9,613 bases of DNA from Candidatus Woesearchaeota archaeon (GCA_018303315.1 JAGVYJ010000015.1:1-9613); one strand, 5' to 3'. Shown: positions 1-6,578, numbered from the stretch's first letter. Notes: generated by a model from the sequence alone, not told the origin. Made by a program: numbers and translations.

Positions 1-78
1 CATGGCTGGCTGGATGCAGGCGCAAGGCTTGGCATATTTGATGTGGACAGGGATTCTAGGCTGTTTACAGTGGGATGA
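1..78 (+). CDS. 3' end of an unidentified protein gene (partial)
   Basis: Frame 1 is open from the window edge to a TGA at 76-78 and encodes 25 residues ending DRDSRLFTVG. Its codons (AGG for Arg, GGC, CTG, ATA, GTG) match the codon habit of the ABCE1 operon that follows, which is why I prefer it over frame 2, also open here until 91. The tail is too short to recognise a family. An AT-rich stretch with several TATA-like boxes begins right after the stop, so this gene is probably a separate transcription unit from ABCE1. Confidence 0.45.
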   Translation, partial: HGWLDAGARLGIFDVDRDSRLFTVG

Positions 79-90
79 TAAGAGTATATA

Positions 91-110
91 AATATACATT
101 TTTGTATATT
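91..110. repeat. AT-rich inverted repeat in ABCE1 promoter region
   Basis: A perfect 7-bp inverted repeat (AATATAC, 6-nt spacer ATTTTT, GTATATT) lies between the upstream gene tail and ABCE1. It immediately follows the TATATAAAT box at 85-93. It could be an operator half-site pair. It could also be a weak hairpin whose T-rich spacer helps end transcription of the upstream gene. AT-rich sequence yields such repeats by chance, so the function is uncertain. Confidence 0.35.
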
Positions 111-125
111 ATTTAAAAAACATTA

Positions 126-134
126 TTAAATATA
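126..134 (+). promoter_or_regulatory. Candidate TATA box (BoxA) for the ABCE1 operon
   Basis: TTAAATATA is centred about 24 nt before the ATG at 154, the spacing expected if transcription starts at or just before the start codon (leaderless or very short leader). No Shine-Dalgarno-like sequence precedes the ATG. Two further TATA-like boxes, TATATAAAT at 85-93 and TTTAAAAA at 112-119, could give longer leaders. The exact start site cannot be decided from sequence. Confidence 0.5.
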
Positions 135-153
135 AGAACAAGAGCAAAGCAAA

Positions 154-1914
154 ATGCCAAGAATAGCGGTAGTGGAGAAGGACAAGTGCCATCCTGACCA
201 GTGCGGGGGCCAGCCATGCATGCGGTTCTGCCCTGTGAACAGGGGCGGGGAAGAATGCATAACCCTGCCTGCAGGCGGGAAGATTGTGATAGATGAGGAA
301 TTGTGCACAGGCTGCGGGATATGCCCCAAGAAATGCCCTTTCGGAGCCATCCATATCATAAACCTGCCTGAAGAGCTCAACCAAGAGCCTGTGCACAGGT
401 TCGGCCAGAATGAGTTCAGGCTGTACAACCTGCCAACGCCTGTCTTCGGCAAAGTGGTTGGCATCATAGGCAGGAACGGCATCGGCAAAAGCACTGCCAT
501 AAAGATACTTGCCGGGGTCATCAAGCCCAATTTCGGCGACTGGAAGAGGAAGGACAGCTCAATTGACGAGCTTATTGAATTCTTCAGGGGACGGGAGGCC
601 CAGAAGTATTTCGAGAAAGTCAGGGACAGGGAAATAAAAATAGCCTACAAGCCGCAGAACATCGACAGGATACCCAAAAACGCCAGGGGAAAGGTTGGTG
701 AACTGCTGAAGAAAGTGGACGAAACAGGCAAATTCGAAGAGATTGCTGAGATGCTGGATATAAAGAATATCCTTGACAATGACATAGAAAAGCTCTCAGG
801 CGGGGAACTGCAGAGGGTTGCAATCGCAGCCACGGTGCTGAAAAAGGCCAATGTCTACATCTTTGACGAGCCCACAAGCTATCTTGACATAAAGCAGCGA
901 ATAAGGGTCAGCAGGTTCATCAGGAATTTGGCAAATGAGAGCACAGCGGTGCTGGTGGTGGAGCACGACCTGATAATACTTGACTACCTGACAGACATCG
1001 TTCACCTTATGTACGGCAAAGAAGTCTGCTATGGCATCACCAGCCAGCCGAAGCCGACAAGGGTAGGCATAAATGTCTACCTGGAAGGCTTTTTGCACGA
1101 GGAAAACGTCAGGTTCAGGCCAAACCAGATAACATTCTCCAGGAGAGCTCCGGTAAGGCTGATGGATGCAGAGGCAGTTGTGAGCTGGGATAAGATAAGC
1201 AAGACACTTGGAAAATTCAGCCTGGAAGCAGCTGAGGGCAGCCTGAAAAGGAAGAGCGTTGTAGGCATCCTTGGGGAGAACGGCATCGGAAAAAGCACGT
1301 TCCTGAGGATTCTTGCAGGAGAGGAAAAAGGCGATGAAGGAAGCGTTGGCAAAGGCATCCAGATTGCCTATAAGCCCCAGTACATTTACACAGATTCAGG
1401 CGAGCTGGTTGCAGGCTTCCTGGGAGACGCCCTGGAAAAATATGACTCCCAGCTTATCAAGCCGCTGGAGCTCAGGATGCTGCTCACAAAAAAACTAAAC
1501 GAGCTTTCCGGCGGGGAACTGCAGAGGGTTATGATTGCAAAAACACTGAGCCAGGATGCAAAGCTTTACCTCCTGGATGAGCCGTCAGCATACCTTGACA
1601 TTGAGCAGAGGCTGGTCACCAGCAAGCTTATCCGGGACTTCATGGAGCAGAGCGGAAAGGCCTGCCTTATCGTGGACCATGACTTGCTGCTCATCGACTA
1701 TCTGAGCGACCAACTGATGATTTTCTTAGGCCAGCCTGCAATAAAAGGCCGGGTTACAGGGCCGTTTGAGATGGAAAAGGGGATGAACCTGTTCCTTCAG
1801 GGGCTTGACATAACATTAAGAAGGGATGCTGACAGCAATAGGCCAAGGATAAACAAGCCTGAATCCCAGAAGGACAGGGAGCAGAAATCCGGCGGAAAGC
1901 TGTATTACACATGA
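154..1914 (+). CDS. abcE1: ABCE1 (Rli1) ribosome recycling ATPase
   Basis: A 586-residue twin-ATPase iron-sulfur protein that splits post-termination ribosomes into subunits, with aPelota/aRF1 as partners, and acts in the cytoplasm. The N-terminus carries two ferredoxin-like Cys clusters (C12, C17, C22, C26, with C35 nearby; C51, C54, C57, C61). NBD1 has Walker A GRNGIGKST at 106-114, signature LSGGE at 214-218, Walker B ending D238-E239 and switch H271. NBD2 has GENGIGKST at 374-382, LSGGE at 451-455, D475-E476 and H509. All catalytic residues are intact and the length is normal for archaea. The signature-region DNA of the two NBDs is nearly identical (around 799-820 and 1511-1532), reflecting the ancient duplication. 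It is the first gene of a six-gene operon and overlaps the PIN gene by ATGA. Confidence 0.97.
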   Translation: MPRIAVVEKDKCHPDQCGGQPCMRFCPVNRGGEECITLPAGGKIVIDEELCTGCGICPKKCPFGAIHIINLPEELNQEPVHRFGQNEFRLYNLPTPVFGKVVGIIGRNGIGKSTAIKILAGVIKPNFGDWKRKDSSIDELIEFFRGREAQKYFEKVRDREIKIAYKPQNIDRIPKNARGKVGELLKKVDETGKFEEIAEMLDIKNILDNDIEKLSGGELQRVAIAATVLKKANVYIFDEPTSYLDIKQRIRVSRFIRNLANESTAVLVVEHDLIILDYLTDIVHLMYGKEVCYGITSQPKPTRVGINVYLEGFLHEENVRFRPNQITFSRRAPVRLMDAEAVVSWDKISKTLGKFSLEAAEGSLKRKSVVGILGENGIGKSTFLRILAGEEKGDEGSVGKGIQIAYKPQYIYTDSGELVAGFLGDALEKYDSQLIKPLELRMLLTKKLNELSGGELQRVMIAKTLSQDAKLYLLDEPSAYLDIEQRLVTSKLIRDFMEQSGKACLIVDHDLLLIDYLSDQLMIFLGQPAIKGRVTGPFEMEKGMNLFLQGLDITLRRDADSNRPRINKPESQKDREQKSGGKLYYT

Positions 1915-2312
1915 AAACCAGAATCATTTTGGATACGAACTTCCTGCTGATTCCAGGCAGCCTCAAGGTGGATATATTCTCAGAAATTGACAGGATTTGC
2001 GATTTCAGCTATGAGCTTCATGTCCTGAAAGAGTCAGAAGACGAGCTGGAAAGGATTATGAGCAGGCAGAAAGGAAAGCACAGGGAGGCAGCCAGGCTGG
2101 CAAAGCAGCTCATCAAGGCAAAACATTTAAAAACCCTCGCTTTAAACCAGAAAGCTGGCCCTTCTAAAGGAGCAGACCAGCTGCTGCTTGAGAGTGCAGC
2201 CCGGGATACCATTATAGCTACGCAGGACAAGGCTCTCAGGCAAAGCATATTGAGGAAGGGGTTCAGGGTTATTATGCTCAGGCAAAAGAAATATCTTCAA
2301 TTGGTGAAATAA
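1911..2312 (+). CDS. FCF1/Utp24-like PIN-domain endoribonuclease
   Basis: A 133-residue PIN-domain protein. It begins with the metal-binding strand IILDTNFLLIP (D8, N10). Further candidate acidic ligands are E43/E45, D89 in the GADQLLLESA segment, and D106 in TQDKALRQ. It ends in the FCF1-type tail VIMLRQKKYL. In eukaryotes Fcf1/Utp24 cleaves pre-rRNA near the 18S 5' end; archaeal homologues are presumed to act in rRNA maturation, but that role is inferred. The start ATG overlaps the ABCE1 stop (ATGA) and its TAA overlaps the rpo7 ATG by one base, so it depends on coupling rather than its own ribosome binding site. In many archaea this gene sits directly before rpoE, which supports the call. 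Confidence 0.9.
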   Translation: MKTRIILDTNFLLIPGSLKVDIFSEIDRICDFSYELHVLKESEDELERIMSRQKGKHREAARLAKQLIKAKHLKTLALNQKAGPSKGADQLLLESAARDTIIATQDKALRQSILRKGFRVIMLRQKKYLQLVK

Positions 2313-2875
2313 TGTTTTACAAGGTCAAGGTCAAGGATCATGTGAGAGTACCGCCAAACCTCTTTGGCGAGAAGCTCCCGGATGCCGTGCTGAAGATGAT
2401 TAAGAAGCACTACAATGGATACATCTCACAGGAATTGGGCATTGTCATTGATGTGGCAAAGGTTGATGAAATCAAGGAAGGCGTTATAATTCCGGGAGAC
2501 GGGGCTGCTTTCTATGAATCAGTTTTTGAGCTTCTGACATTCAAGCCTGAAATGCAGGAGGTTATCAGCGGCACAATCAAGGACATCGCGGATTTCGGCG
2601 CCTTCATAAACATAGGCCCGATAGACGGGATGATTCACATCTCCCAGACGATGGATGACTTCGTTTCCTTCTCCAAGGACAAGGCGCTGCTCGGAAAGGA
2701 GAGCAGGCACACGCTGAAAGTCGGGGACAAGGTCAATGCAAGGATAATAGCTGTAAGCTTCAAGGATCCCACCAACCCGAAAATCGGGATGACCATGAGG
2801 CAGCAGGGACTTGGAAAGCCGGAATGGTCAATTGAGGAAGATGAAGGCAAAGGAAAGAAGAAGGCAGAGGCGTAA
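2312..2875 (+). CDS. rpo7: RNA polymerase subunit Rpo7 (RpoE/RpoE1)
   Basis: A 187-residue subunit of the archaeal RNA polymerase stalk, homologous to eukaryotic Rpb7, which pairs with Rpo4 and binds nascent RNA. Residues 1-80 form the RNP-like tip domain (MFYKVKVKDHVRVPP opening). Residues 82-165 form an S1 domain with the typical GTIKDIADFGAFINIGPIDG core and a GMTMRQQGLG ending. The C-terminal 15 residues are charged and Lys-rich. The length is normal. The ATG shares one base with the stop of the PIN gene, and spt4 begins immediately after its TAA. Confidence 0.97.
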   Translation: MFYKVKVKDHVRVPPNLFGEKLPDAVLKMIKKHYNGYISQELGIVIDVAKVDEIKEGVIIPGDGAAFYESVFELLTFKPEMQEVISGTIKDIADFGAFINIGPIDGMIHISQTMDDFVSFSKDKALLGKESRHTLKVGDKVNARIIAVSFKDPTNPKIGMTMRQQGLGKPEWSIEEDEGKGKKKAEA

Positions 2876-3058
2876 ATGAAAAAGGTATGCAAGAACTGCA
2901 AGCTGTTTGTTGACGGTGTTACATGCCCAACCTGCAAGGGCAACCAGTTCTCAACAGTATGGCAGGGAAGGATAAGCGTTATTGACGCAGACAAATCAGT
3001 GCTGGCTGAGAAACTGGAGATGAAGCAAAAGGGCGAATATGCCCTGAAGTACAGGTAA
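2876..3058 (+). CDS. spt4: Transcription elongation factor Spt4 (RpoE2)
   Basis: A 60-residue zinc protein, the archaeal Spt4, which partners with Spt5 (NusG-like) to make RNA polymerase processive. Four zinc ligands are visible as C5-x2-C8 and C17-x2-C20, and the central WQGRISVIDADKS strand is diagnostic. The length is typical for archaea. It starts directly on the base after the rpo7 stop, and two bases separate it from rps24e. The rpoE-spt4-ribosomal protein order is classic for archaea. Confidence 0.95.
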   Translation: MKKVCKNCKLFVDGVTCPTCKGNQFSTVWQGRISVIDADKSVLAEKLEMKQKGEYALKYR

Positions 3059-3060
3059 GA

Positions 3061-3402
3061 ATGGAACTTGACATTTCTGAGAAAAAAGAGAATCCCCTGC
3101 TTGGAAGAAGCGAGATAAAAGGGCTGGTTAAAGGCGTCGGGACGACTCCCGGCAGGCTTGAACTGAGGAAAGCCCTGGCGCAGAACCTGAAGATGAAGGA
3201 GGAGCTGGTTATAATAAGGAGCATAATGAACAGGTTCGGCTCCCATGAAGTGAGCTTTGAAGCTAATTTGTATAATACAGAAAATGACGTCAGGAACGAA
3301 GGGCAGGTAAATCTCAGGCGAAACCAGAAGCAGGCTAAGCAGGAAGCCGGCAAGGAACAAAAGCCTGCAGCTGAAAAACCGGCAGAAAAAGCTGATGAAT
3401 AA
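3061..3402 (+). CDS. rps24e: Small ribosomal subunit protein eS24
   Basis: A 113-residue archaeal/eukaryotic ribosomal protein of the 30S subunit. Recognisable family segments are the N-terminal KKENPLLGRSEI, the TTPGRLELRKALA helix, and the VIIRSIMNRFGSHEVSFEANLY region. The last 25 or so residues are a Lys/Glu/Ala-rich low-complexity tail, longer than the minimal archaeal form but common in lineages with tailed ribosomal proteins. Its TAA overlaps the ATG of rps27ae by one base. Some archaea place a dephospho-CoA kinase-type gene between spt4 and this gene; it is absent here. Confidence 0.95.
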   Translation: MELDISEKKENPLLGRSEIKGLVKGVGTTPGRLELRKALAQNLKMKEELVIIRSIMNRFGSHEVSFEANLYNTENDVRNEGQVNLRRNQKQAKQEAGKEQKPAAEKPAEKADE

Positions 3403-3620
3403 TGGCAAAAGAAAAAGCCCAAAAGACGGAAAAGAAAGGGAAAGGAGAAAAGAAGGGTAAGCCAGCCTACAGAGTCAGCAAAATCTATGAGGTCAGCGGC
3501 GACAGCCTGAAGAGGAAAAACCAGTACTGCCCGAAATGCGGGCCAGGCACTTTCCTTGCCAACCATTCCAACAGGAGTTCCTGCGGCAAATGCGGCTATG
3601 CCGAGATGAAGAAAGCCTAA
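3402..3620 (+). CDS. rps27ae: Small ribosomal subunit protein eS31 (S27ae)
   Basis: A 72-residue zinc-ribbon ribosomal protein, homologous to the protein fused to ubiquitin in eukaryotes. Zinc ligands are C43-x2-C46 and C61-x2-C64 in YCPKCGPGTFLANH and SCGKCGY. The first 20 residues form a Lys/Glu-rich extension. It is the last gene of the ABCE1 operon. Its TAA at 3618-3620 overlaps the TAG of the opposing bud32 gene (3617-3619), so there is no room for a terminator between the two convergent genes. Confidence 0.95.
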   Translation: MAKEKAQKTEKKGKGEKKGKPAYRVSKIYEVSGDSLKRKNQYCPKCGPGTFLANHSNRSSCGKCGYAEMKKA

Positions 3621-4222
3621 TACTTCTCCTTGTAACGGCCGCGCTGCTCAACTTTCCTGAGCCTTTCGATAACATTCCCCGAATCAGGATTCATTTCCCT
3701 GTAGTTTGCCAGGACCATCTGGAAGCACTTTTCTGCTATCCTGAAATGCCTGCTGTCCAGCGCTTCCTTCAGCACATGCAGGTCGACAGCCTTGTCCTCA
3801 TCCCTGTGTGACTGGAAGCCAAGCCCGAAATCAACAAAATACAGCTTGCCATTGCTGACAATCATGTTTGAGGTGGTGAGGTCGCCGTGGATTATGTTCA
3901 TTGAGTGAATTCTGCCGACGAATGAGCCGATCTGCTTTGCATATCTGAAGTAATTCTTGGCATTCAGGACTTCCTTGAGCTGCCGCCCGGAAATTGTCTG
4001 AAATTCAATAACAGCCCTCAGCTCATCAACCTTAAGCACGGCAGGCACCGGAAGAGCTGCATCATGCAATTTCTCCACAAGCCTTGCTTCCTGCCTTGTC
4101 CTGTGAAGCCTGAGCTTGTTATCAATTGCTTCAGCCCTGTATGATTTAGGCAGCCTTATTTTTATAATTCCGGCTTTATCCTGGTACAACGATGCTTCAG
4201 CACCGCGATAAATGAGCTTCAT
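3617..4222 (-). CDS. bud32: Bud32/PRPK KEOPS-complex kinase-like ATPase
   Basis: A small RIO-type kinase/ATPase of the KEOPS complex, which with Kae1 installs the t6A modification on ANN-decoding tRNAs. From the preferred ATG at 4222 it is 201 residues. It opens MKLIYRGAEA (the Bud32 glycine-loop substitute), with K21 and E46 as ATP-site residues, then IIHGDLTTSNM (catalytic D114, N119), VDFGLG (metal D131) and the Bud32 hallmark EDKAVDLHVLKEAL. An ATG seven codons upstream (4243) is also possible. I chose 4222 because the family N-terminus starts there and an AT-rich box lies about 26 nt before it. It is standalone, not fused to Kae1, and converges on rps27ae. Archaea usually carry kae1-bud32 downstream of rps27ae on the same strand, so this copy looks inverted. 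Confidence 0.93.
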   Translation of the reverse strand: MKLIYRGAEASLYQDKAGIIKIRLPKSYRAEAIDNKLRLHRTRQEARLVEKLHDAALPVPAVLKVDELRAVIEFQTISGRQLKEVLNAKNYFRYAKQIGSFVGRIHSMNIIHGDLTTSNMIVSNGKLYFVDFGLGFQSHRDEDKAVDLHVLKEALDSRHFRIAEKCFQMVLANYREMNPDSGNVIERLRKVEQRGRYKEKY

Positions 4223-4243
4223 GACTTGCTGTTGAAGCTGCAT

Positions 4244-4252
4244 ATTTATTAA
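4244..4252 (-). promoter_or_regulatory. Candidate TATA box for bud32
   Basis: On the minus strand TTAATAAAT is centred about 26 nt before the ATG at 4222, consistent with a leaderless transcript. Two stronger-looking boxes lie further upstream, CTTTAAAAC-type at 4293-4301 and the palindromic TATTTAAATA at 4306-4315. They would instead give short leaders ahead of the alternative ATG at 4243. Confidence 0.4.
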
Positions 4253-4328
4253 TTTTCTCCCAATTTTTCGTCACATCAAATCATCAAATGAACTTTAAAA
4301 CTTGATATTTAAATACCTCACACATTTT

Positions 4329-4733
4329 TCATTCTATAAACTCTAAGCCACCGGCATCGGTGATTTTCCTGTAAAAGCAGGAAATCCTTGGCCTGCCTGC
4401 ACTATTCCTGGTGTGGCATGCACCTCCCCCAATCCTCTCAACCCTGTAAATCAATGCATCCTGGTCACAATCCACATAGAGACCACAAGCTGCACCATCA
4501 ACCCTTAGCCGGTTTCCGGAAATCCCTCCCTTGGTCCATAGCTGATTTCTGGAAGTGCTCCAGAAAGTTGCATCTCCAGACTTTAAAGTTTCTTCCAAGG
4601 CAGCCCTGTTTGCATAAGCGAGCATCAGAACCTGCCCTGAGGAAGCATCCTGCACTATAACTGGCACTATTCCGCCTCTTTTTTCAAACTGAACGGCTAA
4701 TTCCAGCCCTTCTTCCAGTTGTGTTTTATCCAT
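4329..4733 (-). CDS. hisI: HisI-like phosphoribosyl-AMP cyclohydrolase
   Basis: A 134-residue homologue of HisI, which opens the adenine ring of phosphoribosyl-AMP (histidine step 3) using Zn and Mg. Visible motifs are GQVLMLAYANRAALEETL, FWSTSRNQLWTKGGISGN, the Mg site D88-C89-D90-Q-D92, and zinc cysteines C89, C106 (ACHT) and C119 (SCFYR). The two C-terminal cysteines are 13 residues apart, against about 7 in the forms I remember, an insertion in the zinc loop. I start at ATG 4733; a TTG two codons upstream is possible. A GGAGG-like run lies about 24 nt before the ATG, too far for normal use. It lies 43 nt downstream of racD on the same strand, without a fused or adjacent hisE. Its Arg codons are mainly AGG, as in the core genes. 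Confidence 0.88.
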   Translation of the reverse strand: MDKTQLEEGLELAVQFEKRGGIVPVIVQDASSGQVLMLAYANRAALEETLKSGDATFWSTSRNQLWTKGGISGNRLRVDGAACGLYVDCDQDALIYRVERIGGGACHTRNSAGRPRISCFYRKITDAGGLEFIE

Positions 4734-4776
4734 AGTCAATGTTCTTCTATAGTATCCCCTCCTATGCGTACCTGTA

Positions 4777-5472
4777 TCATCTTTTACCTCTGCTTAGACT
4801 GTATTTTATAGCAGCTTCGGCAAGAATTTCCACTGTATCAAAAACCTCAACATCCACATCTTCCTGTTTTAATAAGATTGGAATATCTGTGCAGCCCAGA
4901 ATTATTGCCTGAGCACCAGCACGTTTTAAGTTTTTTATAATTGTTTTCAATTTTTCTTTATCACTCTCCAATTTTTTCCCGGATAGTATATTCAGGATTA
5001 CCTTCGTCACTTCATCCTGATTCTCAGGGACTACCAATGATATGCCGTAGTCATCAAAATCCGAATCGTAATTCTTGTAATCAATTGTTGTTTGAGTCGC
5101 AAGTAACCCTGCCTTTGTATACTTTTGGGACTTGACCTTTTTTGCTGTTTCCTCTACAATGCTCAAAAAAGGGATTGAAATTTCTTTTTTCATTCCCCTG
5201 TAGAAGTAGTGAGCAGTGTTGCATGGCATTACGATGAAATCCGCGCCAATTGATTCCAATTTCTTAACCCCGCCAACTAACATACGTAACACCTTATCTG
5301 GGCTTTTCAGCCCTTCGACAACATCTGGAATCGGAAGATTATATATGAAAATCTCCGGATAATCCCCGTCATATCTGGCCCCGTACTGATTCTGGCATTG
5401 ACGTATGAGGGCCTGGTAAAATATTGCAGTTGACTCCGGACCCATTCCTCCGAGAACGCCTATGATTTTCAT
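4777..5472 (-). CDS. Aspartate/glutamate racemase family protein (RacD/RacX-like)
   Basis: A 231-residue PLP-independent racemase that inverts acidic or related amino acids by a two-cysteine mechanism. It opens MKIIGVLGGMGPESTAIFY, the family signature. The two catalytic cysteines are C84 in MPCNTAH and C194 in LGCTDIP, where Asp replaces the more usual Glu after CT. The length is standard. The substrate cannot be assigned: aspartate racemase and broad-specificity RacX/YgeA enzymes share these motifs. The ATG overlaps the hisG stop by four bases (ATGA), and GGGAG/GAGG lies 3-6 nt before it, so it is translated with hisG. Its sequence is more AT-rich than the ribosomal operon, with fewer AGG codons. 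Confidence 0.9.
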   Translation of the reverse strand: MKIIGVLGGMGPESTAIFYQALIRQCQNQYGARYDGDYPEIFIYNLPIPDVVEGLKSPDKVLRMLVGGVKKLESIGADFIVMPCNTAHYFYRGMKKEISIPFLSIVEETAKKVKSQKYTKAGLLATQTTIDYKNYDSDFDDYGISLVVPENQDEVTKVILNILSGKKLESDKEKLKTIIKNLKRAGAQAIILGCTDIPILLKQEDVDVEVFDTVEILAEAAIKYSLSRGKR

Positions 5473-6503
5473 TTTCCTCTCCCTCGTTTATTTCCGGCAC
5501 TGCTCAATAACGGAAATCTATCAATAGCTTCCGCGCCAAGTTTTCTCAAAGCGTACTGTACATCCACCAACGGCAGTTCAGGATTTCGGGTGTCTAGCTG
5601 AATTGTAAATTCCCAAAACTCATCTCCTTTCACTATACTTGGTTCAGAAGCAAATAATCTCTGTTGCCTGAGATACTTGTATACAGCGGATACCTGACCT
5701 GCAGGTACATTAAATACAAGCATCTCAATACCTTCAGCAGCCAGAACTCCCTGTAAAGCCATTTTTACAGTCTCAATCTTTTCTGATTTCCATTGATTAT
5801 TTGTTTTATACCGAGCTGCTGCGGCGTACAGCGATGCTTCTGACCTCATTACTTCTTCAAGAGCAAACAGACCTTGGTCACCAAGGCTTGCTCCTGATTG
5901 TGTTGTTTCCACTATAAGATCAACCGAGCCTCTTTGAAACATGGCTTCGGTTTTGCCCTCTGTTCTTGCTATCACACTGCAGGACATGCGATTTCTTTCA
6001 GTCAAGTAATCTGTAATAGTTACCCCTCCGAAGACGGCGGTGAGCCCTGCTTCGCTGATTTTATCAAGCAAAAATCGCTGCGCAATAGCAGGATACTCGG
6101 ATGCCATTATCACTGAGCAAACGCCAGCTGCTGCCCGTTGCTGTAAATAAGCTGCCATAGACCTGTACTTATCTTCTGGAGCTGCTGCAACAAGTCTTGT
6201 TTTCCCTTTATTTAGCCCAAGAATCTTTCTAACAGTGCTATTGCCTGATTGCAAATTATTTTCCGTGGCTATGTCATCACCAGCTATACAAACATCCAGG
6301 TCGCCTCTTGCAACTTCCTCTATCAAGAACCTTGGCCGACCGTCTCTGGGTTCGAGCCAGGGAACATAAGGGAACTCTGTTGGTTTGCTAGTGCCGTAAT
6401 TTCTAGTCTCCAGCCCGGCCCTGGCTAATAGCTCTGCTAAGTTTTGACCTCGGTTAGGATTTGCCAGCGATCCATCCGGCATGCCAATAGTTAATTTTTT
6501 CAT
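5469..6503 (-). CDS. hisG: HisG-like ATP phosphoribosyltransferase
   Basis: A 344-residue homologue of HisG, which joins PRPP and ATP to phosphoribosyl-ATP (first histidine step). Conserved segments are the N-terminal LTIGMPDGSL, EPRDGRPRFLIEEVARGDLDVCIAGDDI (52-78), RLVAAAPED (103-111), IMASEYPAIAQRFL, and the PRPP loop region DLIVETTQSGASLGDQGL (195-212). In that loop the usual TG-x-TL reads SG-x-SL. GKTE at 183-186 aligns with the family GSVE, but about 20 extra residues (roughly 160-181) precede it. Residues 240-330 look like a C-terminal regulatory domain of the long form. A good AGAGGT site sits 7 nt before the ATG. Arg codons are often AGA or CGN, unlike the core operon. It is first in an operon with racD and hisI. 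It may serve a pathway other than histidine. Confidence 0.87.
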   Translation of the reverse strand: MKKLTIGMPDGSLANPNRGQNLAELLARAGLETRNYGTSKPTEFPYVPWLEPRDGRPRFLIEEVARGDLDVCIAGDDIATENNLQSGNSTVRKILGLNKGKTRLVAAAPEDKYRSMAAYLQQRAAAGVCSVIMASEYPAIAQRFLLDKISEAGLTAVFGGVTITDYLTERNRMSCSVIARTEGKTEAMFQRGSVDLIVETTQSGASLGDQGLFALEEVMRSEASLYAAAARYKTNNQWKSEKIETVKMALQGVLAAEGIEMLVFNVPAGQVSAVYKYLRQQRLFASEPSIVKGDEFWEFTIQLDTRNPELPLVDVQYALRKLGAEAIDRFPLLSSAGNKRGRGK

Positions 6504-6510
6504 TTTGAAT

Positions 6511-6578
6511 ACCTCTGATATAGTTTTATTCAGTTGGAAAATTGCTCAAAGAACTCAGAAATTATGCTTATCAGAGGT
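6511..6578 (-). promoter_or_regulatory. hisG leader: Shine-Dalgarno with perfect complementary upstream segment
   Basis: On the minus strand the sequence TATCAGAGGT (6520-6511) contains the AGAGGT ribosome binding site of hisG, 7 nt before its ATG. The exact complement ACCTCTGATA occurs at 6578-6569, 48 nt upstream. If transcription starts beyond 6578, a 10-bp helix could hide the binding site, as in an attenuating leader or riboswitch-type switch. The same pair could instead be a DNA operator. A TATA-like sequence at 6587-6598 would start the RNA near 6566, after the upstream arm, and a box near 6524-6530 would give a leaderless mRNA; either would remove the RNA explanation. Confidence 0.4.

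Noticed and set aside
2635..3408. Long minus-strand open frame (257 codons) across rpo7, spt4 and rps24e
   Set aside because: It lies antisense to three certain genes. Its Phe/Ser/Leu-rich translation is what the Lys/Glu-rich coding strand gives in reverse.
2979..3566. Minus-strand open frame (195 codons) across rps24e and rps27ae
   Set aside because: It is antisense to two ribosomal protein genes, low in complexity, and has no family motif.
3536..3811. Plus-strand open frame crossing the rps27ae-bud32 junction
   Set aside because: It overlaps two certain genes in other frames, and its translation resembles no family.
4270..4300. Possible C/D-box small RNA (TTGATGA-like segment upstream of bud32, minus strand)
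   Set aside because: No convincing D box or second box pair lies at a suitable distance.
4734..4739. TTG start for HisI two codons upstream of the ATG
   Set aside because: ATG 4733 is the stronger codon, and neither start has a well-spaced ribosome binding site. The difference is only two residues.
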